The notes beneath the pieces are model-generated. The model was not told the origin of the DNA and did not search any database. It saw nothing but the letters and a program-made list of their open reading frames with translations. 64,000 bases of DNA, from assembly GCA_905147135.1 (NCBI GenBank), contig LR990067.1, positions 1,302,001 to 1,366,000 of the forward strand, given 5' to 3'. This stretch comes from Blastobasis lacticolella (Eukaryota; Arthropoda; Insecta; Lepidoptera; Blastobasidae). Shown piece by piece: positions 28,801 through 36,358 of this stretch (its first letter is position 1; every line of letters begins with the position of its first letter). A program made the translations under genes and the position numbers.

Positions 28801-31005
28801 ACTACAACGAAGTGTCACCATTTTGAAATACAATTTCGTCCACAACATTGCGGCCATCACCGGGTCTGCCAACATAATAACATCAGTAGGCGGTATTTAA
28901 TCTTGTAACAGATTATTCACGGGAAATCGTTGTCAGAACTGATAAAGCGCTGTCCTGGTCCGACTGCACATTAATTGAAAAAAAAAAAAAAATTTTTTTC
29001 TTTCTCAAACTAACGCAACCCCCCCGCAACCCCCAGGATAAGGATACGGGACATAAACGAGGCGTTGAAGGAGCTCGGCCGGATGTGCATGACGCACCTG
29101 AAGAGCGACAAGCCGCAGACCAAGTTGGGGATCCTCAACATGGCCGTCGAGGTCATCATGACGCTGGAGCAGCAAGTCAGAGGTGAGTGGTCGGACAGCC
29201 ATTCATGTATACAGATCGTACACGCACAGACACATACTATGTTGAGTGGCACAAGCTAGAACTCTTATACACGCTTACCGACAAACTAGGATCATGACTC
29301 TCATACATACTTTCAGTTAGCGAACTCAATGTTATTTGAATTTTGTTTTTTTTTATTACGATATTGTGATAATTTTATGTTTTGAATGTTTAATTATGTA
29401 CCCACTTGATTGATTTTAACAATGTATTATAAGTAATTTTACTAACACAATATGGACTGTTAAAATTTTTATTTAAATTTATTTATTTATACTTCATGCA
29501 CAAACAGTACATTGGCGGACTTAAAGCTAAAATAGCATTATCTACCAGTCTACCAGGAGAGATAACAGTTCAAGTGATTAAATTGGTTTGAAATAAATGA
29601 TTCATAATAATAAAATAATATCCTATTGTGTGGGTAGTATAAGTAAAAGAACTTGTCGGCCTCACATTCTCTTGTATAATAATAAAATAAACAAATAAAA
29701 GTATATACTAAAAATAAAAATAAATTGTTACGTGCCATGTTGTGCACGAACAGACCTACGTTTTTTTATTGGGTTTTGTGTAATTCTCTACAACTCACAC
29801 CGTCTCTCCTCCACCAGAACGCAACCTGAACCCGAAGGCGGCTTGCCTAAAGCGGCGCGAAGAGGAGAAAGCGGACGAGGCGCCCAAACTGCTCGCGCCG
29901 CCGCTGCCGCACTACCAGCCCATGCCCGTGAGTAGAGGGGGGTAAAAGGGGGGTGAGCTGGGGTTCCAAGGGGTTCGAAAGGGTCGCTGGGGTTCCAAAG
30001 GGTGCTGGGTACTACGGGATCACTGGGATTGTAAGGGGTCGCTGGCGCTGCTGGGATTCTGAGGAGTCGCTGGGTCTCCAAAGGGTCGCTGGGGTTCCAA
30101 GGGGTGCTGGGTACTATGGAGTTGTAGGGTATTAAGGGATCGCTGGGATTCTGAGGGGGTCGCTATATTACTGAGGGGGCACCGGGTATTGAGTTGGCGC
30201 TGAGTAGTAAAGCAGTCGCTAGGGTATTGGGTACTAAGGGAGTCGCTGGTGCACTAAATGGGTGTTGGGTAATTGTCTTTAGGCTTCCATTTGACCTCAA
30301 CTCACCTGAGGGCGCTGGGGTACTGAGGAGTTGCTGGATGTTCTTTTTTATTGTCTATATGCTTGTATTTGTTCTTAACTCACCTGATGGAAAGTGACGA
30401 TGAGGTTGCAGATGTAGCATGCGTGCCTAGAAGATACTCTTCACTTGCTGATGGAGTCGCTGGGGTACTGAGGGGTACTGGATATTGATGAGGTCGCTGG
30501 GTGCTAAGGGATCGCTGGGATTCTGAGGGAATCGCTGGGGTACTGAATGGTTGTTAGGTACTATGTCGCTATATTACTGAGGGGGCACATTGAGAGAGGG
30601 ACATTGGGTAAGGGACATTGGGAGAGGGACATTGAGTGGGCACTGAGTAGTAAAGAAGTCGCTAGGGTACTGGGTGCTTAGCGGTGTCGCTGGGGTACTA
30701 AGAGGGTGTTGGGTACTAAGGGGTGTCGTTGAGGTACTGAGGGTATGCTGGGGTACTAAAAGGGTCGCTGAGATAATTAGGGGATGCTGGGTACTAAAGG
30801 GGGTCGCTGGGATACTGAAAGGGTGCCGGGTACTATGAGGTTCACTGGGGTACTGTGGGGGAGTTGGATACGAGAGACTCAACGAAACGTCAATTTATTT
30901 GTGTATTTTTTATTTTCAATGATTGTCAAACTCATAACACTTTCCTTCCCCCAGGGTCTCGGCCAGATGCCGGGCCAGCCGCCGTCCGGGCCGCCGCAGC
31001 AATAA
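7636..31005 (+). CDS. da: daughterless (class I bHLH E-protein), 3' portion; join of 12 exons
   Basis: Exons 7636-7810, 8913-9064, 9525-9692, 10153-10284, 13012-13080, 15284-15404, 16723-16797, 18092-18191, (21510-21602 or 26925-27020), 29037-29182, 29818-29927 and 30955-31005 join in one frame without stops: 464 residues with the second alternative exon, 463 with the first. The C-terminal half has the E-protein signature: [12 protein letters not shown], then [27 protein letters not shown], a [13 protein letters not shown] second helix and the invariant [19 protein letters not shown]-proteins bind E-boxes as homodimers or with tissue-specific class II bHLH partners. In insects da acts in neurogenesis, oogenesis and sex determination. 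The N-terminal exons lie outside the window. Confidence 0.93.
8002..8160 (+). repeat. Partial duplicate of da exon A 3' end plus donor and intron start
   Basis: From TACTACGCCGGCGAATGG through the donor CCCG|GTGAGTTGGCACACGT to GAGATGGCGTTGCAGGTAAC it is nearly identical to 7718-7854. An AG at 8000-8001 would start a 93-bp segment ending at the copied donor (8094). That segment would read in frame with exon A (phase 1 in and 1 out). The would-be acceptor lacks a pyrimidine tract, so splicing is doubtful. Confidence 0.85.
8913..9064 (+). CDS. da: da exon B
   Basis: Acceptor CCCGTTCCAG, donor CAGACG|GTGAGT, phase 1 to 0. Encodes a Gly/Ala-rich run then [18 protein letters not shown] and [10 protein letters not shown]. 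The PPMSSFR and GK.L blocks are conserved in insect Daughterless proteins between the N-terminal activation region and the loop-helix region. Confidence 0.88.
9166..9312 (+). repeat. LINE 3'-end fragment in da intron
   Basis: Same family as 5743-5890. A second short LINE-tail-like piece (CTGCGGTAACTGCTTACCATCAG, then CTTGTTTACC) follows at 9436-9500 and ends about 25 bases before the exon C acceptor. Confidence 0.65.
9525..9692 (+). CDS. da: da exon C
   Basis: Acceptor CTCCACCCCCAG, donor GGACAG|GTGGGT, phase 0 to 0, 56 codons. It starts [19 protein letters not shown] and holds the E-protein block [14 protein letters not shown]. The ATG at 9525 is internal, not a start. The intron tail before it carries LINE-derived sequence up to about 25 bases upstream. 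Confidence 0.88.
9871..10110 (-). repeat. SINE-like repeat with (GAT)n end, copy 1 of 7
   Basis: On the minus strand the unit runs from GCCGTGTGGTGTTCGGCAGA to GGGCTGTGATGATG. Shared blocks are CTTACAATTTTGGGTGGCGT (otherwise ACTCGTGGGTGTCGTACAAG), AACCCGCCTGCCAAG and TGCAGTGGACTGTTATGGGC. Other copies: 21215-21474 (+), 40545-40830 (+), 44006-44225 (-), 47095-47350 (+), 48684-48925 (-), 57484-57742 (-). The (GAT)n tail matches that of the RTE LINE remnants here, so RTE machinery probably moves it. Confidence 0.8.
10153..10284 (+). CDS. da: da exon D
   Basis: Acceptor ATTGTAG|CAG, donor GTCATG|GTGAGT, phase 0 to 0, 44 codons: [20 protein letters not shown], then [20 protein letters not shown]. 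The acceptor is a NAGNAG (TAGCAG), so using the second AG at 10155 would drop one Gln. The exon is GC-rich like its neighbours. Confidence 0.85.
10285..10800 (+). repeat. G-rich degenerate minisatellite directly after the exon D donor
   Basis: Degenerate units around GCGAGGTGAAGTGTGCGTGG and GGAGTGTTGGAGGAGAGATT repeat for about 500 bp right from the donor. The opposite strand gives long open but meaningless Ser/Pro/His-rich frames. Confidence 0.75.
11691..11842. repeat. Hairpin (fold-back) element, about 57-bp arms
   Basis: The left arm (from 11691, ATTAGATGGGACTTGGACGC and onward) and the right arm (to 11842, GCGTTCAAGTCCCGTCTAAT) are near-perfect reverse complements around a 37-base core containing TTTCGGTAGGGTTAAACCCA. 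Fragments of the family lie at 2766-2826 and 35929-36007. Confidence 0.8.
12740..12891 (+). mobile_element. Helitron-like (Lep-type) non-autonomous fragment
   Basis: Shares ACGGATTTTAAT, a TAGAGTAATTCAAGA block, AAAAAGGCTGGGTA/AAAAAGGGTAGG, and the 3' end GCGCCGGGTCCACTAGT with 45350-45541. A CTAGT terminus fits the CTRR-T end of Helitrons. It ends about 120 bases before the exon E acceptor. Confidence 0.65.
13012..13080 (+). CDS. da: da exon E1, divergent loop-helix (AD2-like) exon
   Basis: Acceptor TGAACGTAG, donor GTTGTT|GTGAGT, phase 0 to 0, 23 codons: [20 protein letters not shown] plus DVV. It resembles the next exon ([17 protein letters not shown]): L-D-[DE]-A-x3-L-R-x-H. It could be a second copy of the E-protein loop-helix activation motif, included in tandem or skipped without changing frame. 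The pyrimidine tract is weak, so it may be alternatively used. Confidence 0.75.
13135..14208 (+). repeat. 21-bp tandem satellite, about 50 units, with higher-order variants
   Basis: Monomers alternate between CACTTGATCGGATCACTGTG and CACTTGGTGGGATCACTGTG forms, 21 bases each. A variant pair (GGTCGGAGTACTGTCAGTTG) of 21+19 bases recurs near 13186, 13270-13330, 13518-13575, 13935-13990 and 14055-14115, marking higher-order blocks. The period is a multiple of three, so several frames stay open with a 7-residue period; I read these as non-coding. Confidence 0.95.
14504..14630 (-). repeat. LINE 3'-end fragment
   Basis: Inverted copy of the 5743-5890 family, with AACACCAAGAGTATCGCCAA and TGCGTTGCCCACCTCTATAA blocks. 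Confidence 0.7.
15284..15404 (+). CDS. da: da exon E2, canonical loop-helix (AD2) exon
   Basis: Acceptor CACGCTCAG, donor CCCG|GTGAGT, phase 0 to 1. Encodes [20 protein letters not shown] followed by a His/Pro/Gln-rich tail ([11 protein letters not shown]). [12 protein letters not shown] is the conserved E-protein AD2/LH motif that contacts co-activators. A LINE tail and an A-run lie just upstream of the acceptor. Copies of the exon's 3' end and donor recur in the following intron. Confidence 0.93.
15405..15730 (+). repeat. G-rich donor-adjacent tract with two copies of the exon E2 end
   Basis: After the true donor, (G)GAGTGGGG-type units repeat. ACCAGCCGCCGCCCG is repeated at 15463-15477, where GT has become GG (donor destroyed), and at 15697-15711, followed by GTGGGTGG (donor retained). 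This is a direct copy of the last 15 exon bases. Confidence 0.85.
16080..16290. repeat. Dispersed repeat (GGATCACGGTC / GGTCAGGTTCC family)
   Basis: Shares TGGTCAGGTTCC(T/C)CTGGTAGCAGG, GATCTGCCAAATCCTGGATC and CGGACCTCGGGCCCTCGCGC-like blocks with 17165-17500, 24450-24560 (inverted), 45841-46255 (interrupted) and 56560-56830. The 17165-17500 copy ends in a tRNA-like GGGTTCGAACCC, so this is a SINE or SINE/LINE chimera. Confidence 0.6.
16723..16797 (+). CDS. da: da exon F
   Basis: Acceptor CTGCCCCACAG, donor AACACCA|GTCAGT, phase 1 to 1, 25 codons: [20 protein letters not shown] then LPNT. The donor GTCAGT departs from GTRAGT at position 3 and is probably weak. It links the AD2 exon to the KKRKEPPDS region as in other insect Da proteins. 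Confidence 0.82.
17165..17500. repeat. tRNA-tailed dispersed repeat
   Basis: See 16080-16290 for the shared blocks. Positions 17434-17448 contain GGTTCGAACCCGG followed by an inverted tRNA-like stretch (CTGCTAAACTACCGACAC), consistent with a minus-strand tRNA-derived head. Confidence 0.6.
17489..17800 (+). repeat. Degenerate tandem copies of the exon G acceptor and exon start
   Basis: TTGCCAACAG|AGAAGCGCAA at 17541-17560 and TGCCCCAACAG|AGAAGCGCAAAG at 17698-17720 repeat the true exon G boundary TGCCTTGACAG|AGAAGCGCAAAG at 18081-18103. The 17709 copy continues with ACTCGAAGCCGTCCTC, matching exon G after an internal gap of about 20 bases. Flanking CAATCCTTCTGCCTCC also recurs at 17486 and 17787. 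Confidence 0.85.
18092..18191 (+). CDS. da: da exon G (nuclear-localisation-like region)
   Basis: Acceptor TGCCTTGACAG, donor CCGACG|GTAGTG, phase 1 to 2. Encodes [19 protein letters not shown], a Pro/Ala linker and AAKRSRR; two basic clusters that look like nuclear-localisation signals. The donor GTAGTG is weak, and if it is not used the frame meets TAG at once (CGA CGG TAG), ending the protein before the bHLH. Next comes one of two alternative bHLH exons. Confidence 0.9.
18193..18440 (+). repeat. CACCATACA/CGTACACGACGCTACA minisatellite
   Basis: Degenerate units of about 18 bases (ACACCGTACACGACGCTAC and relatives) start within a few bases of the exon G donor and are followed by (AG)n. Confidence 0.8.
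18469..19651. mobile_element. 1.18-kb DNA element with about 34-bp terminal inverted repeats
   Basis: The left end ACCGCACCATAGCCTCCTTC (through CATCTTACAAGCCATG) is inverted at the right end (19617-19651) over about 34 bases with one or two differences. The interior has no transposase and itself contains a Helitron-like fragment (18694-18920), so it is non-autonomous or decayed. Confidence 0.65.
18694..18920 (+). mobile_element. Lep1-type Helitron fragment
   Basis: Starts TCCTACTATTATAAATGCGA, typical of lepidopteran Helitron 5' ends. It contains AAAACTACTGAACGGATTT and ends near GCAGTCGCGGCCAAAAGC. Inverted relatives: 1120-1240, 48968-49135, 54976-55205. Confidence 0.7.
21215..21474 (+). 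repeat. SINE-like (GAT)n repeat, copy 2 of 7, abutting alternative bHLH exon Ha
   Basis: A full unit from GCCGTGTGGTGTCCGGCAGA to GTGATGATGATG. Its 3' end lies only about 35 bases before the exon Ha splice acceptor. Confidence 0.85.
21510..21602 (+). CDS. da: da alternative exon Ha (basic region, NNVRER form)
   Basis: Acceptor GACGGCCAG, donor GAGAG|GTGGGT, phase 2 to 2, 93 bases. Encodes [20 protein letters not shown] then [11 protein letters not shown]: the acidic lead-in and basic DNA-binding region. It starts with the same CTGTTCGTC as exon Hb and leaves the frame at the same codon, so either can join exon G to exon I. It differs from Hb mainly at synonymous sites but has Val instead of Ala after NN and other changes. 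No stops or frameshifts. Confidence 0.85.
22612..22767. mobile_element. MITE with GGGCGCCACT-type inverted repeats
   Basis: Ends GGCGCCACTGTCGAGTAAGG and, inverted, GGCGCCACTGGCGTGTAAGG. The interior shares TTGATTCTGGCCAATAG with the second copy at 33542-33695. The ends carry the AGATGGCGCC motif. Confidence 0.75.
24450..24560 (-). repeat. Dispersed repeat, inverted copy of the 16080-16290 family
   Basis: GGCAGATCAGGTAATTACAG, GAGCGACTGCCGTCAGACC and GGAGAACCTGACCGG blocks match 46177-46240 and, inverted, 56640-56760. It shows the uninterrupted site into which a MITE inserted at 45928. Confidence 0.65.
25034..25219. repeat. Long near-perfect palindrome, about 80-bp arms and 23-bp loop
   Basis: The left arm (GTCGAGTTCATTAATATGTG to TATATATCTGAGCAGA) and the right arm (TCTGCTCAGATATATAAGAA to ATTAATGAACTCGAC) are reverse complements with only a few mismatches around 25116-25138. 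No coding content. Confidence 0.9.
26195..26455 (+). repeat. LINE 3'-end fragment, long copy
   Basis: Same family as 5743-5890, extended upstream through CTCTTTTAAATAGTATTGTG and CAATGGGGTGGGGATTTGGG. Those blocks also occur inverted at 46640-46905. Confidence 0.75.
26715..26823. mobile_element. Small TIR element, about 109 bp
   Basis: The ends ATCGACCATACAACTAATAC and, inverted, ATCGACCATACAACTGGTAT form terminal inverted repeats of about 25 bases with a GC-rich centre. Confidence 0.65.
26925..27020 (+). CDS. da: da alternative exon Hb (basic region, canonical NNARER form)
   Basis: Acceptor CGATATACAG, donor GAGAG|GTAAGA, phase 2 to 2, 96 bases. Encodes [20 protein letters not shown] then [12 protein letters not shown], the canonical insect Da basic region; the Glu and Arg of RER are the E-box-reading residues in E-proteins. 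Including both Ha and Hb would keep frame but double the basic region, so mutually exclusive use is expected. The downstream intron begins with G-rich units. Confidence 0.93.
28194..28397. mobile_element. MITE, AAACAAAAAGCGTGAG family, copy 1
   Basis: Ends CATTTGGCTAAATTCAGTC and, inverted, CATTTGACTAAATTCAGTC. Sub-terminal AAACAAAAAGCGTGAGAGCA is mirrored by TTTGATTTGTTCTCAC. Other copies: 36359-36560, 38746-38966 and a truncated one at 57932-58050. Confidence 0.8.
28434..28630. mobile_element. TIR element, GGTGACTCACGCTACACC family
   Basis: Left TTATAGGATGACTCACGCTA and right end inverted (TATAAGGGTGACTCACGCTA) are complementary over about 50 imperfect bases, continuing through the GAGCC(A/G)AGTCTC(A/G)GC block. 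Confidence 0.75.
29037..29182 (+). CDS. da: da exon I (helix-loop-helix)
   Basis: Acceptor CAACCCCCAG, donor GTCAGAG|GTGAGT, phase 2 to 1. Encodes [20 protein letters not shown], then [20 protein letters not shown] and MTLEQQVR: helix 1, loop and helix 2, essentially invariant among E-proteins. Homo- and heterodimerisation use these helices. The first codon Arg is split between exon Ha or Hb and this exon. Confidence 0.97.
29818..29927 (+). CDS. da: da exon J (E-protein C-terminal domain)
   Basis: Acceptor CTCCTCCACCAG, donor ATGCCC|GTGAGT, phase 1 to 0. Encodes [20 protein letters not shown] (the hallmark sequence after the bHLH in all E-proteins) and [17 protein letters not shown]. Confidence 0.96.
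29928..30900 (+). repeat. Degenerate GGGGTCGCTGGG(G/A)TACTGAGG minisatellite filling the last da intron
   Basis: About 900 bp of units near 17-22 bases long (GGGTCGCTGGGATTCTGAGG, GGGTACTAAGGG and similar) begin right at the exon J donor. A short LINE-tail-like piece (ACTCACCTGATGGAAAGTGA) interrupts at 30380-30400. The opposite strand gives repetitive frames that I read as shadows. Confidence 0.85.
30955..31005 (+). CDS. da: da terminal coding exon K
   Basis: Acceptor TTCCTTCCCCCAG, phase 0: [16 protein letters not shown] then TAA at 31003-31005. A short Pro/Gln/Gly-rich C-terminus fits insect Da isoforms. Confidence 0.9.
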   Translation, partial: GLGQMPGQPPSGPPQQ

Positions 31006-32160
31006 CCCGCGCCGCGCCCGCGCCACGCGCACTGCTAGCGCCGAGCGCCCCCCCCCCCCCCCCCCCCACGGCCCCTAGCGAGCACGCGCCGAGCCCCCCT
31101 AAACCCCAAGCGAGCACACGCCGAGCCCCCCCAGAACCCCGAGCGAGCACACGCGATTGGGCGATAGGTCGGTGTTCCCCCCCCCTGTTAAAATCGGTCT
31201 GTGTTGAAATGAAATTGTGAAAGTGTTGATTGCGCTGATCTCTCTGGCTGGTTACGGAGGGTTGGCGCGATGGTGCGTTCTGGTACGCCGCGGGGCGGAT
31301 AGATGGCGCTAGTTTGTCGGGAGTTTTTTTGATCGGATTGGATGGGATTTTAGGTTTGTTGGTGCATTGATATATCGATATAATCGTATAGTCAAAGTGA
31401 ATAATCCGGATATTATTATTAATTAGATATAACATGAATTTCAGCTAGTTTCGGCTATGGATAAATAAAATACAATTGCAACATCGACTTTTTGTTCTGA
31501 ATAAATAAAAAATGGTTCGATAATTATTTTAATCGAATTTTAAACGGAAATTCGTCCGGATATCCGGTTGTTTCGGTCACACAACAACATAACAATCCCT
31601 GGTTTGATAGGATACCATCCAATACGATCGAATGTCTAGTGGCGCCATCTAGTCTGTTGGCATGTGAACACTTATGAATTTAAATTTAAATTTTCAAATA
31701 TGCCCCAGTGTGAAGCTCCCTCCACACTGCCGTCAAAATATTCGGATCTCTCGTATCTATGGCCTTTATACTCGTTTGACAGCAGTGTGTGTGGGGCTTT
31801 ATTTAAAAAAAAAAACAGTGTTTTGTCTACTTATTTCGAATGTGTCCCAATGAACGTATAGTTTCTTCTTTGCGTTTTTTTCCAAACAGCAGTGCGCAGT
31901 GACTTGCTAGCTGGTCGGTTGAACAGTACATAATGATAAGAGTGTATATTTTAGCTATAGACAATAGTTTTCTAAATAATGTAATTGTAACAATTGACCG
32001 GGATGAAGTGTTTTCGATATGATGGAAATAATGAATTTGTCTTTTACCCCCCCAAAGACATGGAGAAAATTGTAAAATAGTAGCGTAGTGCTAAGTTTTA
32101 TGTATAGGTATATAATAGTGTTATTAATAAATATATAAGAAAAGATATTTTTAATTACTA
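31006..32160 (+). other. da: Probable da 3' UTR
   Basis: Starts GC-rich with a 20-base C run (31048-31067) and three GCGAGCAC(A/G)CGCCGAGCC-like units (31079-31155), then becomes AT-rich. AATAAA occurs at 31463-31468, 31500-31505 and 32126-32131, so several 3' ends are possible. The true end cannot be fixed without transcripts. Confidence 0.5.
31463..31505 (+). terminator. da: Candidate poly(A) signals for da
   Basis: AATAAA hexamers at 31463-31468 and 31500-31505 lie 460-500 bases after the stop codon. A further one is at 32126-32131. AT-rich DNA gives such hexamers by chance, so support is modest. Confidence 0.35.
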
Positions 32161-33541
32161 TTTTAATGAAAAAAATATTTTTTTTTCCCCGCTGCCATAA
32201 GCGTAGTGTAAGTTATTTTTGGAGTCCATTCGTTTTATATATGAAATTTAAAATGGATTTGTTTCTCACCGCAGCCTACCGTCCTTATACTGCAGTTCTT
32301 TTTTCTTTTTCTTTTTTTTAATCGCTCATAAAGCTTGACAATAAAAAATAACTATGCGGAATGGGCTTCAAGCGGTCACGCAATTTGTTAACGGAAGGAA
32401 TACTGTGAGGATGTGTTGTTTTTAAGCAAAACCACACATTTGTGTCTAGAAGTGGAGCGTTTCAGTGAATATTACGGATTCGCCATTTCTTTTTGTAAAT
32501 TCGAAAGTAATGAAGTCGTGACACGAAGACAAACGCATACAAGTTTGAAAAAAGAAAATTATGAAAATAAGAAATATATTTTTTTATCATCACTTTCACT
32601 CGGGCACAAGAAAGGGTGATGGGGAAACGTCTTTTTTATTTCTTTTTTATGTAAATTATTTGAAATTTTTTCTCGTTTCTGTTCGAATTTCCAAAAAAAA
32701 AATGGCGAACGCATTATTGCAATGGCTGCTAACTTAAAGAAAGTACTTATGAAAACGTTGTTTTCTCTATATTTCGTACCGAAAGTCGAAAACTCCCGTG
32801 ACGTAGGGAAGTACATTTTGTTAGATTTTATTCTTAAACCCAGGGTCCAGGTGATCAAAGAATATACGTAGTAGTTTTTTTAAATGTGGTTTTTTTTTCT
32901 TGAAATCTTATTTGGTAGCTATTTCACATTTTAAATCATGTTAATCGGTTAAAAACACTTAAGTTTCAGATTTTGGATTAATTAGACTAAATATACTATA
33001 CTATAAATCATTTTTTTTTAATGTAACATTAGTGCAGGGACATAAAATAATGTTTTTAGTTATAAAAAAAACGATTGCCAAAAATATTTCTACTAACGCG
33101 GTCTCTTTATCACGAATAAAGAAAAGAAGTGAAAACCAAATTTTTTAATTATCTAAAGATATTTTTTGAAAAAGTGTGTATGTGGAAATACGCATTCGGG
33201 CTTTCGAAAAATATCGATATTTGGCAACTACCGAAATGGACGAATCGGGAGACCTGACATTGAAGAACTTAATCAACTTTCATATACTTAATTAGATTTA
33301 TCACCGGAATTAAATGCATAATATTTTTGTTGTAAATAAAATAAAAATTGGACGCTCAATATTATTGGTTACTCTTGTCTGACTATGGAATACCAATTCT
33401 GTTAAGCTAAAATTGATAAATTATATTCGTTTTAACGTAAAAAACAATCACGATTCTTTATCGTTGTAGGATGACTTGATTTGCCTGCCTGAAATGATCA
33501 TGCAATTTAATAAAACAAATTACGAAGCTGACGTATTTTGG

Positions 33542-33695
33542 TTCACCAGAGGGCGCCACCAACGAGTGAGGTTGTCACTGACGAAATAACGCTTTTCTAT
33601 TGGCTAAAATCCGTCTGTCAACTTCGAACGTATGATTCTAGCCAATAGCATGACTAATTTTGACAACAGACCTTACTAACCAGTGGCGCCATCTG
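33542..33695. mobile_element. MITE, second copy of the GGCGCCAC-ended family
   Basis: Left ACCAGAGGGCGCCACC and right CAGTGGCGCCATCT pair as inverted repeats. TATGATTCTAGCCAATAGCA matches the 22612-22767 copy. Confidence 0.75.
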
Positions 33696-36049
33696 TCACT
33701 TCTGCGAGAACAACCGGCTCTTTCTCGTTTTCTTTTTCATTCTAGAAGCGGTTACAATTTGTACTGGATGAGTAGTCGATGCGATTATGAGTAAAGTACA
33801 GTATTGGTAGGCGTTTCGCGCCAAAAGTGACGTTTGGTTCAAGATGGCCGCCGAATGAATATTTTATTTTATCGGATTATATCCACACTAGTTATTTGTT
33901 TCCCCACGACCGTTTTACATAAATACATTCTTGGTACAGTTTTGTAAATCAATAGTATATTTGACAACTTATATAGTTACAATTTTACCGATTTCTTTAG
34001 TCGCGTCGACGGCCATTTTGAACCAAATTTTTGGACGAATAAAAACAAAACTAGCGTAACGTTATCATAAACAATTTCGAAATTTTCTTAAAATGTATTA
34101 TATAGTGTATAAGTTATATCTTACTTTGTACCAAACAATACTATAAAATTTTGCAATAATATAATGTTTTACAAACATTTTGTATCGGTGAATAGACTGA
34201 GAAATGGTGACACAACCTGAGAAATAAAGTATCACCGGAATTGGGATCTGCTAAACAACCATAGACCAATTAGAATGATTTAAATTTAAAAAACTGTCAA
34301 ATACGTTTATAATCCTTGTTATCAACATCTGCGGTTTTGCATTTTATCACATGATTCCTAGTGATAGAATGCATGGGTCGCATTTGTAATGGCATGGCGA
34401 CAGTTGCCGTGGGCTGTCCTGCTTTTTTCGTCATTGGGTTGAAAAAAATAGTCGCTATTTCTCGTCTATTCTCCTAAATTGTATGCACAACCTTACCAAC
34501 CACTGTGGTGGGGTAGGACTAATCCTAAAATGACAAGCACTCCGAAAATGACATGAAATCTGGATATTGTGAACGCTCAAATCGGGCTTGAGCGATGGAA
34601 AAGTGGAAAAACCGAATTTGGGTTATGTTGAAATTATATCACGATTATTTACTTATCTTAACACACATACAGCCTTTAACAATCCATTGTTAAGCTTTAG
34701 CCTCATGCACATTATTGGAGGACTTTTCATCATCATAAACCTATTGGACAAGTTTAGACAAATTAATGTTTAACTTCGAAATCATCATGACAAACTCAGT
34801 ACAAAAAGTTTGACCACAATGTGACTATCAACTGTTGAAGTAAATTGACTGTAAGACATCGTTTTTAGCGAGAAGTTCGCCAAAATTGTATATTTCACGT
34901 CAGAGGAATGGATTTTTGTGCAATATTGCATCCGATTTTATAATTTGTATAATTTGGGCGGACTTTTCGTTTTAAGGATGTTTTTTGAACGCAAAATTTT
35001 TGTGCTGCGATTTTTCCGGTTATAAACGTGATATGATTTCGAGACTCATATTTATTCTACATAATATTAATGATATAATTTGTCGATGCGCCATCATCAG
35101 ATTGTCACCGATATAATTCTAGGGAATTTCGAGAAATATTTACTTTCGTTAGTATTCACTATCCTAGTTGTAAGTCACGTAATCAACTTTCGACATCTTT
35201 GGTTAGTTTAGTTGCCTTCCTCTTCCATAAAGTTAATTTTAAGTTTTTTTTTAATTATTATTATTATTATTGAATAATTATTTTGTTGTCTGTACGTACA
35301 ACTACGTATGCCTATTTTTAAGATGACAGTTTTGAAATCGGTACTTTGAACAGTAATTTATTATATGAAACAATGCTCATATTTTTATGAATGGTCAAAA
35401 GCACTGGAGGTACATAATCCTGGTGATTGTATTATGAGGCTTTTGTTGTTTTTCTTTTTATGTTTTTTTTTGTCGCGCGGCGGTACAGCAGCCTTCTGTA
35501 TCATAGAGCATTTGATTGGTTTTTTTTCAAATGCATAGATTAAAAATGATTATAATTACAAGAAAGGTCTAATTATAAAAGGAATAATATTAATTAAATA
35601 TAAATGTGCCATTCATTTTGCTAATTTTGTGTTTCATTTGCTCCAATTCGTTATGAATAAACAAAAGTATAGTAAAAAAGTAGTTGGCCTATCGCAACTT
35701 CGTTTGCATGTTGTCTCACCCCTACCCTACCACTACCCCTACCCTACAACTACCCTATACCTATTCTACCCCTATTTTTTTTTACGTTTAAACCATCCCC
35801 CCGTTTTATAGCGAATAAAACAAAAAAGAAAGAATTATTGAAATCGCTCCAACCGTTTCTGAGCTTTAGCGAGACTAACGCACAGAAATTTATTTTCATA
35901 TGTATAGATAAGTATATATTTATTGGGACTCACACGCGATGTACCTCTGCGATTTGTTTGTATCGACGTTTCGGTAGGGTTACACCCACCGTGGTCACGA
36001 GAAGACTGTAGCAGCGAGGTGATAGCAGTGCGGTGATGTCTTCCAGGTA

Positions 36050-36250
36050 CCCGCACGAGCCGCTTTGGTTCAACCTTTATAATGCGAACGGCTAAGGAAT
36101 GGAACGCGTTGCCTGCGAGTGTGTTCCCTGATCAATATAGTCTGGACGCCTTCAAGGCTAGAGTGAATAGGCTGTTCCTAGACAGGCATGCTCCATCTTC
36201 GGCCGCATCGTCACTTACCACCAGGTGAGATGGCGGTCAAATGCCTGGAT
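36050..36250 (+). pseudogene. LINE reverse-transcriptase C-terminal fragment
   Basis: One frame reads MRTAKEWNALPASVFPDQYS then LDAFKARVNRLFLDR. This is the usual end of lepidopteran non-LTR polymerases (WN.LP..VFP......FK..V). An inverted scrap of the same tail is at 4610-4700. Dead fragment. Confidence 0.65.
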
Positions 36251-36358
36251 AGTCTAAAATAAAATAAAAAATGTGCTGGTAGACTTACTACCCCTCACAT
36301 GGATGCGGGTAGGTGTCCAACCCTCACATGGATGCGAGTAGGCGTCCTACCCTTATTA

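Larger units (their letters stand above)
27021..29036 (+). other. da intron, G-rich start then MITE pair
   Basis: Positions 27040-27420 repeat GTGGGGAGTGTGGGGA-like units. A MITE at 28194-28397 and a TIR element at 28434-28630 lie side by side. No exon recognised. Confidence 0.55.

Noticed and set aside
30932..31435. 167-codon minus-strand frame opposite da exon K and 3' UTR
   Set aside because: The Gly/Ala run comes from the C-rich UTR on the other strand; no homology signs.
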